From: Paenibacillus sp. PAMC 26794
Lineage (GTDB): Bacteria > Bacillota > Bacilli > Paenibacillales > Paenibacillaceae
Length of the DNA stretch: 56,904 bases
Assembly (NCBI RefSeq): GCF_000316035.1
Contig: NZ_ANHX01000087.1
Span: forward strand, 1-56,904
Reading direction: 5' to 3'
Part shown: positions 26,160 through 34,515 of the stretch, in pieces
How positions within the stretch are numbered: the first letter of the stretch is position 1
Layout: every line of letters starts with the position of its first letter
The notes under the pieces: model-generated
Databases searched by the model: none
The model's input: the letters and a program-made list of their open reading frames with translations, nothing else
What the model was told of the DNA's origin: nothing
Position numbers and translations under genes: made by a program

Positions 26160-27506
26160 ATGTCATCTCTGGACCCTGTTTTGCTCAGCCGGATACTAAC
26201 CGGCCTTACCCTGTTTGTACACATTATTTTTGCCTCTATTGGTGTAGGTGTTCCACTTATGATTGCCTTGGCGGAGTGGCGAGGACTCCGAACCAATGAT
26301 ATGCATTACACCTTGCTGGCACGGCGGTGGGCGCGAGGTTTTGTCATCACCGTTGCCGTTGGCGTCGTTACAGGCACCTCGATCGGATTACAGCTCAGTC
26401 TGCTGTGGCCGATGTTTATGCGGGTAGCGGGGCAGGCAATCGCCCTGCCGCTGTTCATGGAGACGTTTGCCTTTTTTATAGAGGCGATCTTTCTTGGAAT
26501 TTACCTCTATACGTGGGATCGTTTCAAAAAGAAGTATACGCATATGCTGCTGTTGATTCCGGTAGCTCTCGGCTCATCTGCATCTGCGATCTTCATTACA
26601 ACGGTCAACTCCTTCATGAACCAACCTCAGGGATTCACCCTGATTAATGGCATCATGAAGGACATTCATCCGATTGCCGCCATGCTGAATCCGGCAACGC
26701 CAACCAAAGTGTCCCATGTACTCGCCTCATCCTACACCTTGAGTGCAGGTATCTTGGCAGGGATTGCCGCCTTCAGTTTGCTTCGGGGACGGGATCATGT
26801 GTATTACAAAAAAGCACTGAAACTCACGACGGTGTCTGCCCTCGTATTTGCCATCAGCACCGTCATGATCGGAGACTCCTCAGGTAAATTTCTGGCGAAG
26901 TATCAGCCGGAGAAGCTGGCTGCCGCAGAATGGCATTTCAAGACGATGAAAGAGGCACCGCTTGTCTATGGCGGTATTTTGGATGAGAACAATGAGGTGA
27001 AATACGCCATTGAGATTCCGTATGCCCTTAGCATCTTGGCGGGTAATCGTCCAGATACGGAAGTGAAGGGTCTAGAAGAATTTCCGGCGGATCTGAGGCC
27101 ACCACTATCCATTCATTATATGTTCGACCTGAAGGTCACAACGGGAGTGATCATCCTGATGATTCCTGTGTTATATGTACTGCGGCGCTGGTTGCCAGGG
27201 AGTAAGCCCTATCCCAAATGGCTGCTGCTCGGCATTGTCTTGCTGGGGCCTCTGGCCATGATTGCCATCGAGCTGGGGTGGATGTTCGCCGAAGTTGGCA
27301 GGCAGCCTTGGATCTTACGTGGGTATATGAAGGTGGCGGAAGCGGCTACGACGTCAACTTCGGTAGGATGGATGCTGGTGTTGTTCATCTTGCTGTATCT
27401 GATCCTGTGTTTCTCGTGCATTCGGGTACTTAGCAAGCTGTTCCGTAACAAGGAAGCCGAGAAGGAACTGGAGTCTCTGGGGCTTGAAGGAGGGATCGTG
27501 CATTGA
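26160..27506 (+). CDS. cydA: Cytochrome bd-type quinol oxidase subunit I (YthA-like)
   Basis: Haem-bearing core subunit of a bd-type terminal oxidase, transferring electrons from quinol to oxygen in the cytoplasmic membrane. It has 448 residues and about nine membrane helices. Expected ligands and channel residues are in place: His21 (LFVHIIF), Glu101 and Glu108 (METFAFFIEAIFL) and His186 (TKVSHVLASS); His21 and His186 match the numbering of the Geobacillus enzyme. The conserved GRQPWILRG motif is present near residue 380. The Q-loop is of the short type found in Bacillota. The segment SSASAIFITTVNSFMNQPQGF replaces the more usual tryptophan-rich sequence and suggests the YthA branch. cydB overlaps its end by 4 bases. 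Confidence 0.93.
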   Translation: MSSLDPVLLSRILTGLTLFVHIIFASIGVGVPLMIALAEWRGLRTNDMHYTLLARRWARGFVITVAVGVVTGTSIGLQLSLLWPMFMRVAGQAIALPLFMETFAFFIEAIFLGIYLYTWDRFKKKYTHMLLLIPVALGSSASAIFITTVNSFMNQPQGFTLINGIMKDIHPIAAMLNPATPTKVSHVLASSYTLSAGILAGIAAFSLLRGRDHVYYKKALKLTTVSALVFAISTVMIGDSSGKFLAKYQPEKLAAAEWHFKTMKEAPLVYGGILDENNEVKYAIEIPYALSILAGNRPDTEVKGLEEFPADLRPPLSIHYMFDLKVTTGVIILMIPVLYVLRRWLPGSKPYPKWLLLGIVLLGPLAMIAIELGWMFAEVGRQPWILRGYMKVAEAATTSTSVGWMLVLFILLYLILCFSCIRVLSKLFRNKEAEKELESLGLEGGIVH

Positions 27507-28537
27507 GTTTCGAAATTGCAGGCATCGCGATATTGTGGACGTTTTTGTTCGGTTATTTGATCGTCGCTTCGATTGATTTTGGCGCCGGGTTCTTCAGCTT
27601 TTACAGCATATTGACCGGGCACGAGAACAAAATTCATAACATCATTCAGCGCTACCTGTCTCCTGTGTGGGAAGTGACAAATGTGTTTTTGATCTTTTTT
27701 GTGGTCGGACTGGTCGGATTTTATCCAGACAGCGCATATTATTACGGTACAGCTTTGCTGGTTCCGGGTTCCCTAGCCATTGTACTGCTTGCCATCCGGG
27801 GCGTGTATTACGCCTACAATACCTATGGCAACCATGGGCAGAACAGCCGGATCTACATGGCATTGTACGGGGCGACGGGATTGCTGATTCCAGCCGTGTT
27901 CTCCACCATTTTGGCGATATCCGAAGGCGGGATCATTGAAGAGGTGGGCGATCAGGTGTTTTTTCGCTGGCGCGAATTTTTAACGAATCCCTATACCTGG
28001 TCGGTTGTTTTGCTTGCACTGGTTAGTGTGCTGTACATCTCGGCGATGTTTCTTTCCTACTATGCGAAGCGAGCGGGGGATGAGCCGGCATTCGAGGTGC
28101 TTCGAGAGTATGCGCTGCTCTGGAGCTTGCCGACCATTTTCGCGAGCTTTCTGGCTTTTCTGCAGATTAACAAACAGAATCCCGCACACTTTGAGCAGAT
28201 GGTGAATATTTCGTGGATGTTCATCGCTTCGTTTATTTGTTTTGTCATTGCCGTGTCGCTAGTGTGGAAAAGTAAATATCTAGGTTGGTGTTTTGTCGCT
28301 GTCATGCTTCAGTTTGCCTTTGCCTGGTATGGTTACGGCCGATCCCACCTTCCGTACATTCTGTATCCTTACATCAATATTTACGACAGCTTTACGAATC
28401 GGACGATGGGGATTGCACTCATTACAGCGTTTAGTCTGGGGTTACTCGTGCTCATTCCTTCGCTTGTGCTGATTATGAAGCTGTTCCTGTTTGATGCCAA
28501 TTATGTGCGCGGTAATTCTGGTAAAAAGAAAGGATGA
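27503..28537 (+). CDS. cydB: Cytochrome bd-type quinol oxidase subunit II (YthB-like)
   Basis: The second core subunit of the oxidase: 344 residues, about eight or nine membrane helices. The opening WTFLFGYLIVASIDFGAGFFSF corresponds to the conserved first helix of CydB-type proteins. The start is TTG at 27503, overlapping the cydA stop by 4 bases, which implies translational coupling. Its own stop overlaps the next start as ATGA. These overlaps show that cydA, cydB and the small cydS-like gene are made together. Confidence 0.92.
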   Translation: MSFEIAGIAILWTFLFGYLIVASIDFGAGFFSFYSILTGHENKIHNIIQRYLSPVWEVTNVFLIFFVVGLVGFYPDSAYYYGTALLVPGSLAIVLLAIRGVYYAYNTYGNHGQNSRIYMALYGATGLLIPAVFSTILAISEGGIIEEVGDQVFFRWREFLTNPYTWSVVLLALVSVLYISAMFLSYYAKRAGDEPAFEVLREYALLWSLPTIFASFLAFLQINKQNPAHFEQMVNISWMFIASFICFVIAVSLVWKSKYLGWCFVAVMLQFAFAWYGYGRSHLPYILYPYINIYDSFTNRTMGIALITAFSLGLLVLIPSLVLIMKLFLFDANYVRGNSGKKKG

Positions 28538-28743
28538 GTCTGTTCATGCTGCTGAACGTGTTCTTACTCATGACTCCGTTGCTGCATCCACTATCTACTG
28601 AGGGAGTCACGGGGATACCCGGTATAACCGGATTGAGTTTTTTTGAGACATTCACGATTATGTATGCCCCACCACTCATAATTATGGCTGCGATTGCCTT
28701 TCTGTTCGTGTATTTGGCCGTATGCAAAAATCCGCAGGATTGA
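28534..28743 (+). CDS. cydS: CydS-like small oxidase subunit with N-terminal extension
   Basis: A 69-residue membrane protein whose C-terminal half (FTIMYAPPLIIMAAIAFLFVYLAV) resembles the one-helix CydS subunit of the Geobacillus bd oxidase, which also carries an IMYAP motif at the start of its helix. CydS is about 33 residues; here a further hydrophobic ~30-residue segment precedes it. The ATG overlaps the cydB stop (ATGA) and has an AAAGAAAGG site, so the long form is probably real, but an internal TTG (28634) would give a 36-residue product of normal length. It is expected to pack against CydA and stabilise the haem site. Confidence 0.7.
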   Translation: MSLFMLLNVFLLMTPLLHPLSTEGVTGIPGITGLSFFETFTIMYAPPLIIMAAIAFLFVYLAVCKNPQD

Positions 28744-28814
28744 TTGGCTGGTACGTGTATTCCCATTTGGGGTAATCTGTTGTTAAGAAATGAGGAAGGG
28801 AGGAGGGCCCTTTC

Positions 28815-29861
28815 ATGCCGAAAATCCGTTATAACAACATTGATAATGTAAGTACGGACAAAACGCTGAAGGAATTCAAGCAATGGAGGGAGCAACGGCG
28901 GAACAAAGTGAAGGACTATTCCTACACCGTGCCCAAACACCCGCCTGAACTGGATTACCTGCATGCCAACCGGGATGAAACGAGCATTACCTGGATTGGT
29001 CACTCCACGTTTTTCATTCAATATTATGGATTGAATATCGTGACTGACCCGGTGTGGGCCGAAAAAATGGGATTTCAACGAAGGCTCGGTGCCCCCGGCA
29101 TTCCGATTCAGGATATTCCACCTTTGGATGTCATTCTGATATCCCATTCCCACTATGATCATCTGCATCTGGCTTCCTTGCGTAAGCTAATTACAGCCAA
29201 GACGTTGCTGATCGTACCCGATGGTCTGAAGCGCAAGATGATTCGCAAAGGATTCCATCGATGCCAGGAGATGAAATGGTGGGATCATATGACACTTGGT
29301 GGAGTCAAAATAACCTTTGTCCCTGCGCAGCACTGGACGCGCCGAACGCTGTTCGATACCAATACGTCCCATTGGGGTGGTTATGTATTGGAACAGAACC
29401 ATCTTGCGACATCTTCAGCAGCGGAAAGTGCTGCAACAACGAGTGATCAAGATGAATCATCCACGGAATCAGGGAAGAAAGAAACATCCAAAGCATCAGG
29501 CGGTCCGCCTGTGTTGTATTTTGTGGGTGATACAGGTTACTTCCAGGGATTCAAAACGATTGGAGAGCGCTTTGACATTGGTATTACTTTGATGCCAATC
29601 GGTGCTTACGATCCAGAATGGTTCATGACTTCTCAGCATGTGACACCTGAAGAAGCACTGCAAGGGTTCGTTGAATCCGGCTCCCAGCTCATGGTGCCAA
29701 TGCACTATGGCACATTCAAGCTGGCGGATGATACGCCCAAGGAAGCACTGGATCGGCTTGAAGTCGAACGTGCACGGTTAGGCATTGGTAAAGAGCGGAT
29801 TCGGGTGCTTGGTCATGGTGAAACCCTGCGGATACGGCATGAAAAAAGCAAACAGGACTAA
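28815..29861 (+). CDS. Metallo-beta-lactamase-fold hydrolase (NAPE-PLD/RomA-like)
   Basis: Predicted zinc-dependent hydrolase of 348 residues. The metal motif HSHYDHLH begins at His111, preceded by the TWIGHSTFFIQYYGLNIVTDP strand characteristic of the NAPE-PLD-like branch; later ligands are in PAQHWTRR, GDTGY and MPMHYGTF. No signal peptide is present. A hydrophilic low-complexity insertion of about 35 residues (~197-230, rich in Ser, Thr, Ala and Glu) interrupts the domain between the SHWGGYVL strand and VLYFVGDTGY. The ATG has a very strong AGGGAGGAGGG site. The substrate (phospholipid or other phosphodiester/lactone) cannot be decided from the sequence. Confidence 0.85.
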   Translation: MPKIRYNNIDNVSTDKTLKEFKQWREQRRNKVKDYSYTVPKHPPELDYLHANRDETSITWIGHSTFFIQYYGLNIVTDPVWAEKMGFQRRLGAPGIPIQDIPPLDVILISHSHYDHLHLASLRKLITAKTLLIVPDGLKRKMIRKGFHRCQEMKWWDHMTLGGVKITFVPAQHWTRRTLFDTNTSHWGGYVLEQNHLATSSAAESAATTSDQDESSTESGKKETSKASGGPPVLYFVGDTGYFQGFKTIGERFDIGITLMPIGAYDPEWFMTSQHVTPEEALQGFVESGSQLMVPMHYGTFKLADDTPKEALDRLEVERARLGIGKERIRVLGHGETLRIRHEKSKQD

Positions 29862-29935
29862 CAAAAGCGAGCCAAATATGTTAATGTAGGGGTATGCCTG
29901 CATGAACAGTATTTTTACCAAATCTTTAAATAAGT

Positions 29936-29970
29936 AAAAAGCGGCCAATTTTCGAATTTGCCGCTTTTTT
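29936..29970 (+). terminator. Rho-independent terminator
   Basis: The stem AAAAAGCGGC/GCCGCTTTTT extends inward past one mismatch to a UUCG tetraloop (29951-29954) and ends in six T. Confidence 0.9.
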
Positions 29971-30077
29971 GTGTTATAATATGGTGCCAGAATAGGCATC
30001 GGGATATTGAATCCATGATTTACGCAACTTACTATTCATGCAGTATGCAGATTAACCAATAAAGGATGGTATGCTTA

Positions 30078-31703
30078 ATGATCAGTACAAGCGGCATCAC
30101 GCTCCGCTACGGAAAACGTGCACTTTTTGAAGATGTAAATATCAAATTCACACCAGGAAACTGTTACGGCCTCATCGGCGCCAACGGAGCCGGCAAATCA
30201 ACATTCTTGAAAATTTTGTCCGGTGAAATTGAATCCAACTCGGGAGAGGTGCACATCACCCCGGGCGAACGTATGGCCGTTTTGAAGCAAAACCACTTTG
30301 AATATGATGAGTATCCGGTTCTCGAAACCGTAATTATGGGTCATAGTCGTCTCTATGCCATTATGAAAGAAAAAGATACGCTGTATGCCAAAGCGGACTT
30401 CACGGAAGAAGATGGCCTGCGTGCAGGTGAACTTGAAGGTGAATTTGCCGAGTTGAATGGTTGGGATGCTGAGCCGGATGCAGCGGCACTCCTGATCGGT
30501 CTGGGTATCGATCGTGATATGCATGAGAAGAAAATCGTTGAACTGAGCGGAAACGAAAAAGTTCGTGTCCTGCTTGCACAAGCCTTGTTTGGTCGTCCAA
30601 ACAACCTGTTGCTCGATGAGCCTACCAACCACTTGGATCTCGAATCCATTCAATGGCTGGAGAACTTCTTGATGGACTATGAAGGTACTGTTATTGTCGT
30701 ATCCCATGACCGTCACTTCCTGAACAAAGTATGTACACACATTGCGGATATCGACTTTGGTAAAATCCAGTTGTACGTAGGTAACTACGATTTCTGGTAC
30801 GAATCCAGTCAATTGGCACTTGCTTTACAGCGTGATGCCAACAAGAAAAAAGAAGAGAAGATTAAAGACTTGCAAGCCTTTATTCAACGCTTCTCGGCGA
30901 ATGCCTCGAAATCGAAGCAGGCGACTTCCCGTAAGAAACAGCTCGACAAAATCACGCTGGATGACCTTCGTCCATCGAACCGTAAATATCCGTTTATCAA
31001 CTTCAAACCTGAGCGTGAAGCGGGCAAACAATTATTGACCGTAGATCGCATCAGCAAATCGGTTGATGGTGTGAACATGCTGAATGATATCAGCTTTGTG
31101 GTGAACAAAGGGGATAAAATTGCATTTGTTGGACCGAACGGTAATGCAAAGTCACTATTGTTTGATATTCTTATGGGGGAAACGGAATTGGATAGCGGCG
31201 AATTCACTTGGGGCGTAACCACAACTCAAGCTTATTTCCCGAAAGACAACTCCCAATATTTTGACGGTGTAGACATGACTCTCGTCGATTGGCTCCGTCA
31301 ATATTCCAAAGATCAGGATGAGACATATCTGCGTGGATTCTTGGGACGTATGCTGTTCTCAGGTGAGGAATCCCTGAAAAAGGCAAGTGTACTCTCCGGG
31401 GGCGAGAAAGTTCGCTGTATGCTGGCGAAAATGATGCAGACTGGTGCGAACGCATTGATTCTGGATGAGCCTACGAACCACTTGGATCTCGAATCCATTA
31501 CAGCGCTGAACAATGGTATGATTGATTTTGACGGCACTATGCTGTTTACATCCCATGACCATCAGTTCATTCAAACGATCTCTAACCGGATTATCGAAAT
31601 TACGCCGACTGGCATCATTGATCGCCAAATGAGCTATGACGAATATCTGGAAAGTGATGAAATCAAAGAACTGCGCAAAAAAATGTATCCGGTAGAAGCT
31701 TAA
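30078..31703 (+). CDS. ykpA: ABC-F family ATPase (YkpA/YbiT-like)
   Basis: Soluble tandem ATP-binding-cassette protein of 541 residues without membrane segments, of the ABC-F group that acts on ribosomes. NBD1 has Walker A GANGAGKS (~34-41), signature LSGNEK (~156) and LLLDEPTNHLDLE. A charged linker (KKKEEKIKDLQAFIQRF, then KSKQATSRKKQ) joins NBD2, which has GPNGNAKS (~352), LSGGEK (~439) and LILDEPTNHLDLE. The PKDNSQYF and WLRQYS phrases are typical of the YkpA/YbiT branch. The ATG at 30078 lies 8 bases after AAAGGATGG and gives the usual MIS start; the upstream in-frame ATG (30066) lies inside that site. Two ATPase motifs depart from consensus (signature 1 and Walker A 2). An antibiotic-resistance role is not indicated. 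Confidence 0.9.
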   Translation: MISTSGITLRYGKRALFEDVNIKFTPGNCYGLIGANGAGKSTFLKILSGEIESNSGEVHITPGERMAVLKQNHFEYDEYPVLETVIMGHSRLYAIMKEKDTLYAKADFTEEDGLRAGELEGEFAELNGWDAEPDAAALLIGLGIDRDMHEKKIVELSGNEKVRVLLAQALFGRPNNLLLDEPTNHLDLESIQWLENFLMDYEGTVIVVSHDRHFLNKVCTHIADIDFGKIQLYVGNYDFWYESSQLALALQRDANKKKEEKIKDLQAFIQRFSANASKSKQATSRKKQLDKITLDDLRPSNRKYPFINFKPEREAGKQLLTVDRISKSVDGVNMLNDISFVVNKGDKIAFVGPNGNAKSLLFDILMGETELDSGEFTWGVTTTQAYFPKDNSQYFDGVDMTLVDWLRQYSKDQDETYLRGFLGRMLFSGEESLKKASVLSGGEKVRCMLAKMMQTGANALILDEPTNHLDLESITALNNGMIDFDGTMLFTSHDHQFIQTISNRIIEITPTGIIDRQMSYDEYLESDEIKELRKKMYPVEA

Positions 31704-31742
31704 ATCAAGCATCATCTACGGCACTTGATCATAGGAACACCA

Positions 31743-31785
31743 AAGAACCGCAAGCCTCTGTGAAGAGGGCTTGCGGTTCTTTTTG
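31743..31785 (+). terminator. Rho-independent terminator
   Basis: A GC-rich stem of about 14 bp with one bulged G (31745-31758 with 31765-31779) is followed by a T run, 40 bases past the ABC-F gene. Confidence 0.88.
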
Positions 31786-31817
31786 TAATTCAATGGGTTT
31801 CTCTGCGGCTTTAAGAC

Positions 31818-32006
31818 CTAAGATCCACCAGTACGGCGACGTTGGTTGTTAGGCTTCTTGTTGTTTTGACTCTTCATCGCTTTAGGTCCGCCTTCAAAGT
31901 AGGCGCTGGATTGGTTACCGGAATTTGCTTGTTCTTTCTTTTGCGCCAGCTTTTGGCGTATAGCATCCTGCAAACTGACCTTTTTCGGTTCGTTATTTTC
32001 GCTCAT
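31818..32006 (-). CDS. Small basic uncharacterised protein
   Basis: A 62-residue hydrophilic protein. It opens with an amphipathic helix (SLQDAIRQKLAQKKEQA) and ends in a basic, Asn/Arg-rich, probably disordered tail (NNKKPNNQRRRTGGS). No signal peptide or membrane segment. The ATG at 32006 is chosen for its GGGAGGG ribosome-binding site; the frame extends 5' without support. The basic tail would permit nucleic-acid binding, but no family is recognised. It is convergent with the ABC-F gene. Confidence 0.65.
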   Translation of the reverse strand: MSENNEPKKVSLQDAIRQKLAQKKEQANSGNQSSAYFEGGPKAMKSQNNKKPNNQRRRTGGS

Positions 32007-32258
32007 CGTTATTTCCCTCCCGGTGTTACAGTGAGCCGTCCAGATTGGACGGGATGTACCTATTTTATACGTTTTATAAAAGCCCCACAAGGGCAACCTG
32101 ATAAAATGCTCAAAACCTTTGGTTTTACTTGGGTCAACATTCTTTCTTACGACCTACAGCCATGCCGTCTGGCAACACTGTTTCTGTAGACCCACACGCT
32201 CCGCATTTGGTAACATGGAAAAACCGTAATACGAAACGTTAAAGGGGTGTCGCCCGGT

Positions 32259-33146
32259 TTGAACGCTTATGAAGAAATTCGAAAAGGGGAGCGAGGGGCT
32301 TGGGTTAGTATCGTAGCCTATCTCGTCTTGTCCGCTTTTAAGCTGATCTGTGGATATTTATTTGCTTCCAGCGCCTTGTTGGCCGATGGTTTTAATAACC
32401 TTACAGATATTGTGGCATCCATTGCTGTATTGATTGGGCTTCGGATCTCCCAGAAACCACCTGATTCGGATCATGCCTATGGTCATTTTAGAGCGGAGAC
32501 GGTTGCTGCCTTGGTAGCTTCATTTATTATGGCTATGGTTGGGCTGCAAGTATTGGTTGAAGCCGTTCGCTCCTGGTATGAAGGAGCCTTTGTTGCTCCA
32601 AACCTGTGGGCGGCAGCGGTGGCTGTAGTCTGTGCTGTGGTGATGTTAGGCGTGTACCGTTACAATCACCGTCTGGCTAAACAAATTAATAGTCAGGCAC
32701 TGATGGCTGCGGCGAAAGATAATCGTTCGGATGCCTGGGTTAGCATAGGCGCTGCAGTTGGAATTATAGGTGCGCAGTTCGGACTTCCATGGTTGGATAA
32801 AGTAGCTGCGATTGCTGTAGGTCTGTTGATTTGCAAGACAGCTTGGGAGATTTTCCGGGATTCTACACATCGTCTTACCGATGGATTTGACCAGAAGGAA
32901 CTGACGGATCTCAGATCCTCAGTAGCACGCGTTCCCGGTGTTGAGATGATCAAGGATGTGAAGGCACGTGTGCATGGCAGTCATGTACTTGTGGATGTAG
33001 TCATTGAAGTGGACGGAGGCCTAAGCTTGATTGAAGGCCATCAGATCTGTGACCGTGTTGAAGAGCGGTTGAAGCGATCGCATAACATCATGCATGTACA
33101 TGTACATGTGGAACCGAAGACGGAAGAAGTCACAAGGAACCCTTGA
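32259..33146 (+). CDS. Cation diffusion facilitator (CDF) transporter
   Basis: Divalent metal cation/proton antiporter of 295 residues. About six membrane helices are visible. The metal sites of CDF proteins are recognisable: ADGFNNLTD in helix 2 (a DxxxN variant of the usual HxxxD/DxxxD) and KDNRSDAWVS in helix 5 (DxxxD). The YGHFRAET loop and the C-terminal cytoplasmic domain (VARVPGVEMIKDVKARVHG, then HVHVHVEP) are typical of the MamM/YdfM-like branch. The replacement of His by Asp at the first site is common in Mn/Fe-type CDFs, so manganese or iron export is more likely than zinc. The TTG at 32259 (11 bases after AAAGGGG) gives the family-like start NAYEEIRKGE; GTG 32247 is the alternative. 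Confidence 0.88.
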   Translation: MNAYEEIRKGERGAWVSIVAYLVLSAFKLICGYLFASSALLADGFNNLTDIVASIAVLIGLRISQKPPDSDHAYGHFRAETVAALVASFIMAMVGLQVLVEAVRSWYEGAFVAPNLWAAAVAVVCAVVMLGVYRYNHRLAKQINSQALMAAAKDNRSDAWVSIGAAVGIIGAQFGLPWLDKVAAIAVGLLICKTAWEIFRDSTHRLTDGFDQKELTDLRSSVARVPGVEMIKDVKARVHGSHVLVDVVIEVDGGLSLIEGHQICDRVEERLKRSHNIMHVHVHVEPKTEEVTRNP

Positions 33147-33173
33147 ACAGGGAGTGAACATCTTGGAAAATCA

Positions 33174-33210
33174 AAAGAGGACAGCCGCGATTGTGCGTGC
33201 TGTCCTCTTT
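33174..33210. terminator. Terminator between convergent genes
   Basis: A perfect 12-bp stem AAAGAGGACAGC/GCTGTCCTCTTT (33174-33185 with 33199-33210) lies between the CDF gene and the convergent secreted-protein gene. T-rich on both sides, so it may serve both strands. Confidence 0.75.
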
Positions 33211-33237
33211 ACTTATCATTAGAACGATTATACGATG

Positions 33238-33756
33238 TTACTGAATGGCAACGTGGATCCACGCTTTGCCTTTCCAAGTGTATACTTGTACCCACTCGCC
33301 GCCATCGAATCCATCAACAACTTCACCTGTTGTATCGATGACTTGGGAGCCTAATGCACCGATTGGTTTACCGTTAGGTGCATCATAGAACCAAGTGCGC
33401 TCCAGAAGGTTCAGCAACATCGTTGGTGCCAGTACTTCATCGCCTGGTTTTACGAGTGGCTCTTCAAACATTTTCTCATTTGTAGTCGTAGCTGGCGTTT
33501 CAGTTGTAGTTGAAGTACCTTCTGTTCCTGTAGTGTCTACTGTTGTACCTGTTACAGTCTCAGCAGTACCTTCTACTGTTTCTACAGCAGGTTTGTTCAC
33601 TTCAACAGCAGGAGTTGTTGTGGTCGTTGGCGTTGTTGTAGCCTCAGTTCCTGTTTCCGGAGTTACCGTTCCAGTAACCGCTTCCTCAGCACCTGCAGCG
33701 GCAGCCATCGAACCCATCAACGTTAAAGCAGCAGCAAAACTTACGATTTTTTTCAT
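33238..33756 (-). CDS. Secreted Thr-rich protein with SH3-like C terminus
   Basis: Exported protein of 172 residues. The signal peptide (MKKIVSFAAALTLMGSMAAAAGA) is clear. Residues ~25-92 are a low-complexity Thr/Val/Glu/Pro linker likely to span the wall. The C-terminal ~75 residues (LLERTWFYDAPNGKPIGALGSQ, then WVQVYTWKGKAWIHV) resemble a bacterial SH3 domain, which often binds peptidoglycan or a protein. The ATG has an AGGAGG-type site. A TTGACA (33872-33867) lies 18 bases from TATTGT (33848-33843), a possible promoter. No catalytic residues are visible. Confidence 0.8.
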   Translation of the reverse strand: MKKIVSFAAALTLMGSMAAAAGAEEAVTGTVTPETGTEATTTPTTTTTPAVEVNKPAVETVEGTAETVTGTTVDTTGTEGTSTTTETPATTTNEKMFEEPLVKPGDEVLAPTMLLNLLERTWFYDAPNGKPIGALGSQVIDTTGEVVDGFDGGEWVQVYTWKGKAWIHVAIQ

Positions 33757-34049
33757 TTTCTTTTCCTCCTCGGTTTGTTATGTAATTTGTTGTCCTGTGT
33801 TAAAAGTAACCAAGCAAGCTACCTTATGAATCACAAATTATAACAATATTTTCTTGCATTCTCCAGTGTCAACTGGCTCATATGTGGGTATATAGCAAAC
33901 CTGTAAATATCATACTTCAGTGGGATAAAACCAGGTTGGCTATCTCAAAAAGGTCCTGTTTTTTTGGGATTCATACGAGAGCGGATTGGAATAAAGCAGA
34001 AGGGAGTGCAATACATAATATAGAAAAGTTGACCTATGCCTGAACGCAC
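33757..34049. other. Intergenic region without a recognised gene
   Basis: AT-rich gap upstream of the secreted protein (minus strand) and downstream of the DUF1328 gene. Besides the promoter candidate at 33843-33872 I see no open frame with a ribosome-binding site and no RNA gene. Confidence 0.5.
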
Positions 34050-34084
34050 AAAAGCCAATCGGCTTGGTAGCACGATCGGCCTTT
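34050..34084 (-). terminator. Probable terminator of the DUF1328 gene
   Basis: On the minus strand a 12-bp stem with two G-T wobbles (34083-34072 with 34061-34050) ends in a GGCTTTTG tract. It lies about 50 bases past the stop codon. Confidence 0.6.
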
Positions 34085-34129
34085 GTATGTATTCGTTTAG
34101 TAAACAATCAGTCATTTCAGAGCCTGAGG

Positions 34130-34294
34130 TTATCGCATTCGGCTGCGTCCCGTAATCAGGGAGATTACGAACAGTACAACAAAGATGAAGAAGAGTACTT
34201 TCGCGATTGAAGCAGCTGCTTCAACAATACCGAAGAATCCAAAAATACCTGCTACCAGTGCAATAATTAGAAATAATACAGACCATTTCAACAT
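34130..34294 (-). CDS. DUF1328 (UPF0391, YtjA-type) small membrane protein
   Basis: A 54-residue membrane protein with two hydrophobic helices (SVLFLIIALVAGIFGFFG and AKVLFFIFVVLFVISLITG) and a basic end (RSRMR), matching the DUF1328/UPF0391 family in length and pattern. The minus-strand ATG has an AAAGGATG ribosome-binding site. Members are commonly stress-induced with unknown function. A sigma-B-like promoter lies 73 bases upstream, so membership of the general-stress regulon is likely. Confidence 0.88.
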   Translation of the reverse strand: MLKWSVLFLIIALVAGIFGFFGIVEAAASIAKVLFFIFVVLFVISLITGRSRMR

Positions 34295-34366
34295 AAGTAT
34301 TCATCCTTTCGTATAATTGATTGTGGAGTGAGATGTGTTCACCTCACCGCCTTGTGTAGTCTAACT

Positions 34367-34392
34367 TTAACCGAGTGCTAACCGCTTGAAAC
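34367..34392 (-). promoter_or_regulatory. Sigma-B-type promoter of the DUF1328 gene
   Basis: On the minus strand GTTTCA (34392-34387) is separated by exactly 14 bases from GGTTAA (34372-34367), close to the Bacillus sigma-B pattern GTTT-N13-15-GGGTAT and matching the same arrangement before DUF948, YflT and rsbV. Confidence 0.65.
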
Positions 34393-34441
34393 ATTGGTTT
34401 TTTTTCCAAGCGAAGGTATATATGAAGGGATATATTATATT

Positions 34442-34467
34442 GTTTCGTCCGGGAAATCGCCGGGTAA
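34442..34467 (+). promoter_or_regulatory. Sigma-B-type promoter of the DUF948 gene
   Basis: GTTTCG (34442-34447), 14 bases, GGGTAA (34462-34467), 48 bases before the start codon. A near-consensus sigma-B promoter, 49 bases from the divergent one serving DUF1328. Confidence 0.72.
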
Positions 34468-34515
34468 CTATTAGCAATAACAAACTGATGCACATATGGA
34501 AAGAGAGGTTCTTCT

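Noticed and set aside
33480..33690. Repetitive GTT/ACT-rich tract as a possible CRISPR or tandem repeat
   Set aside because: It encodes the Thr/Val-rich linker of a secreted protein; units are irregular and there are no spacers.
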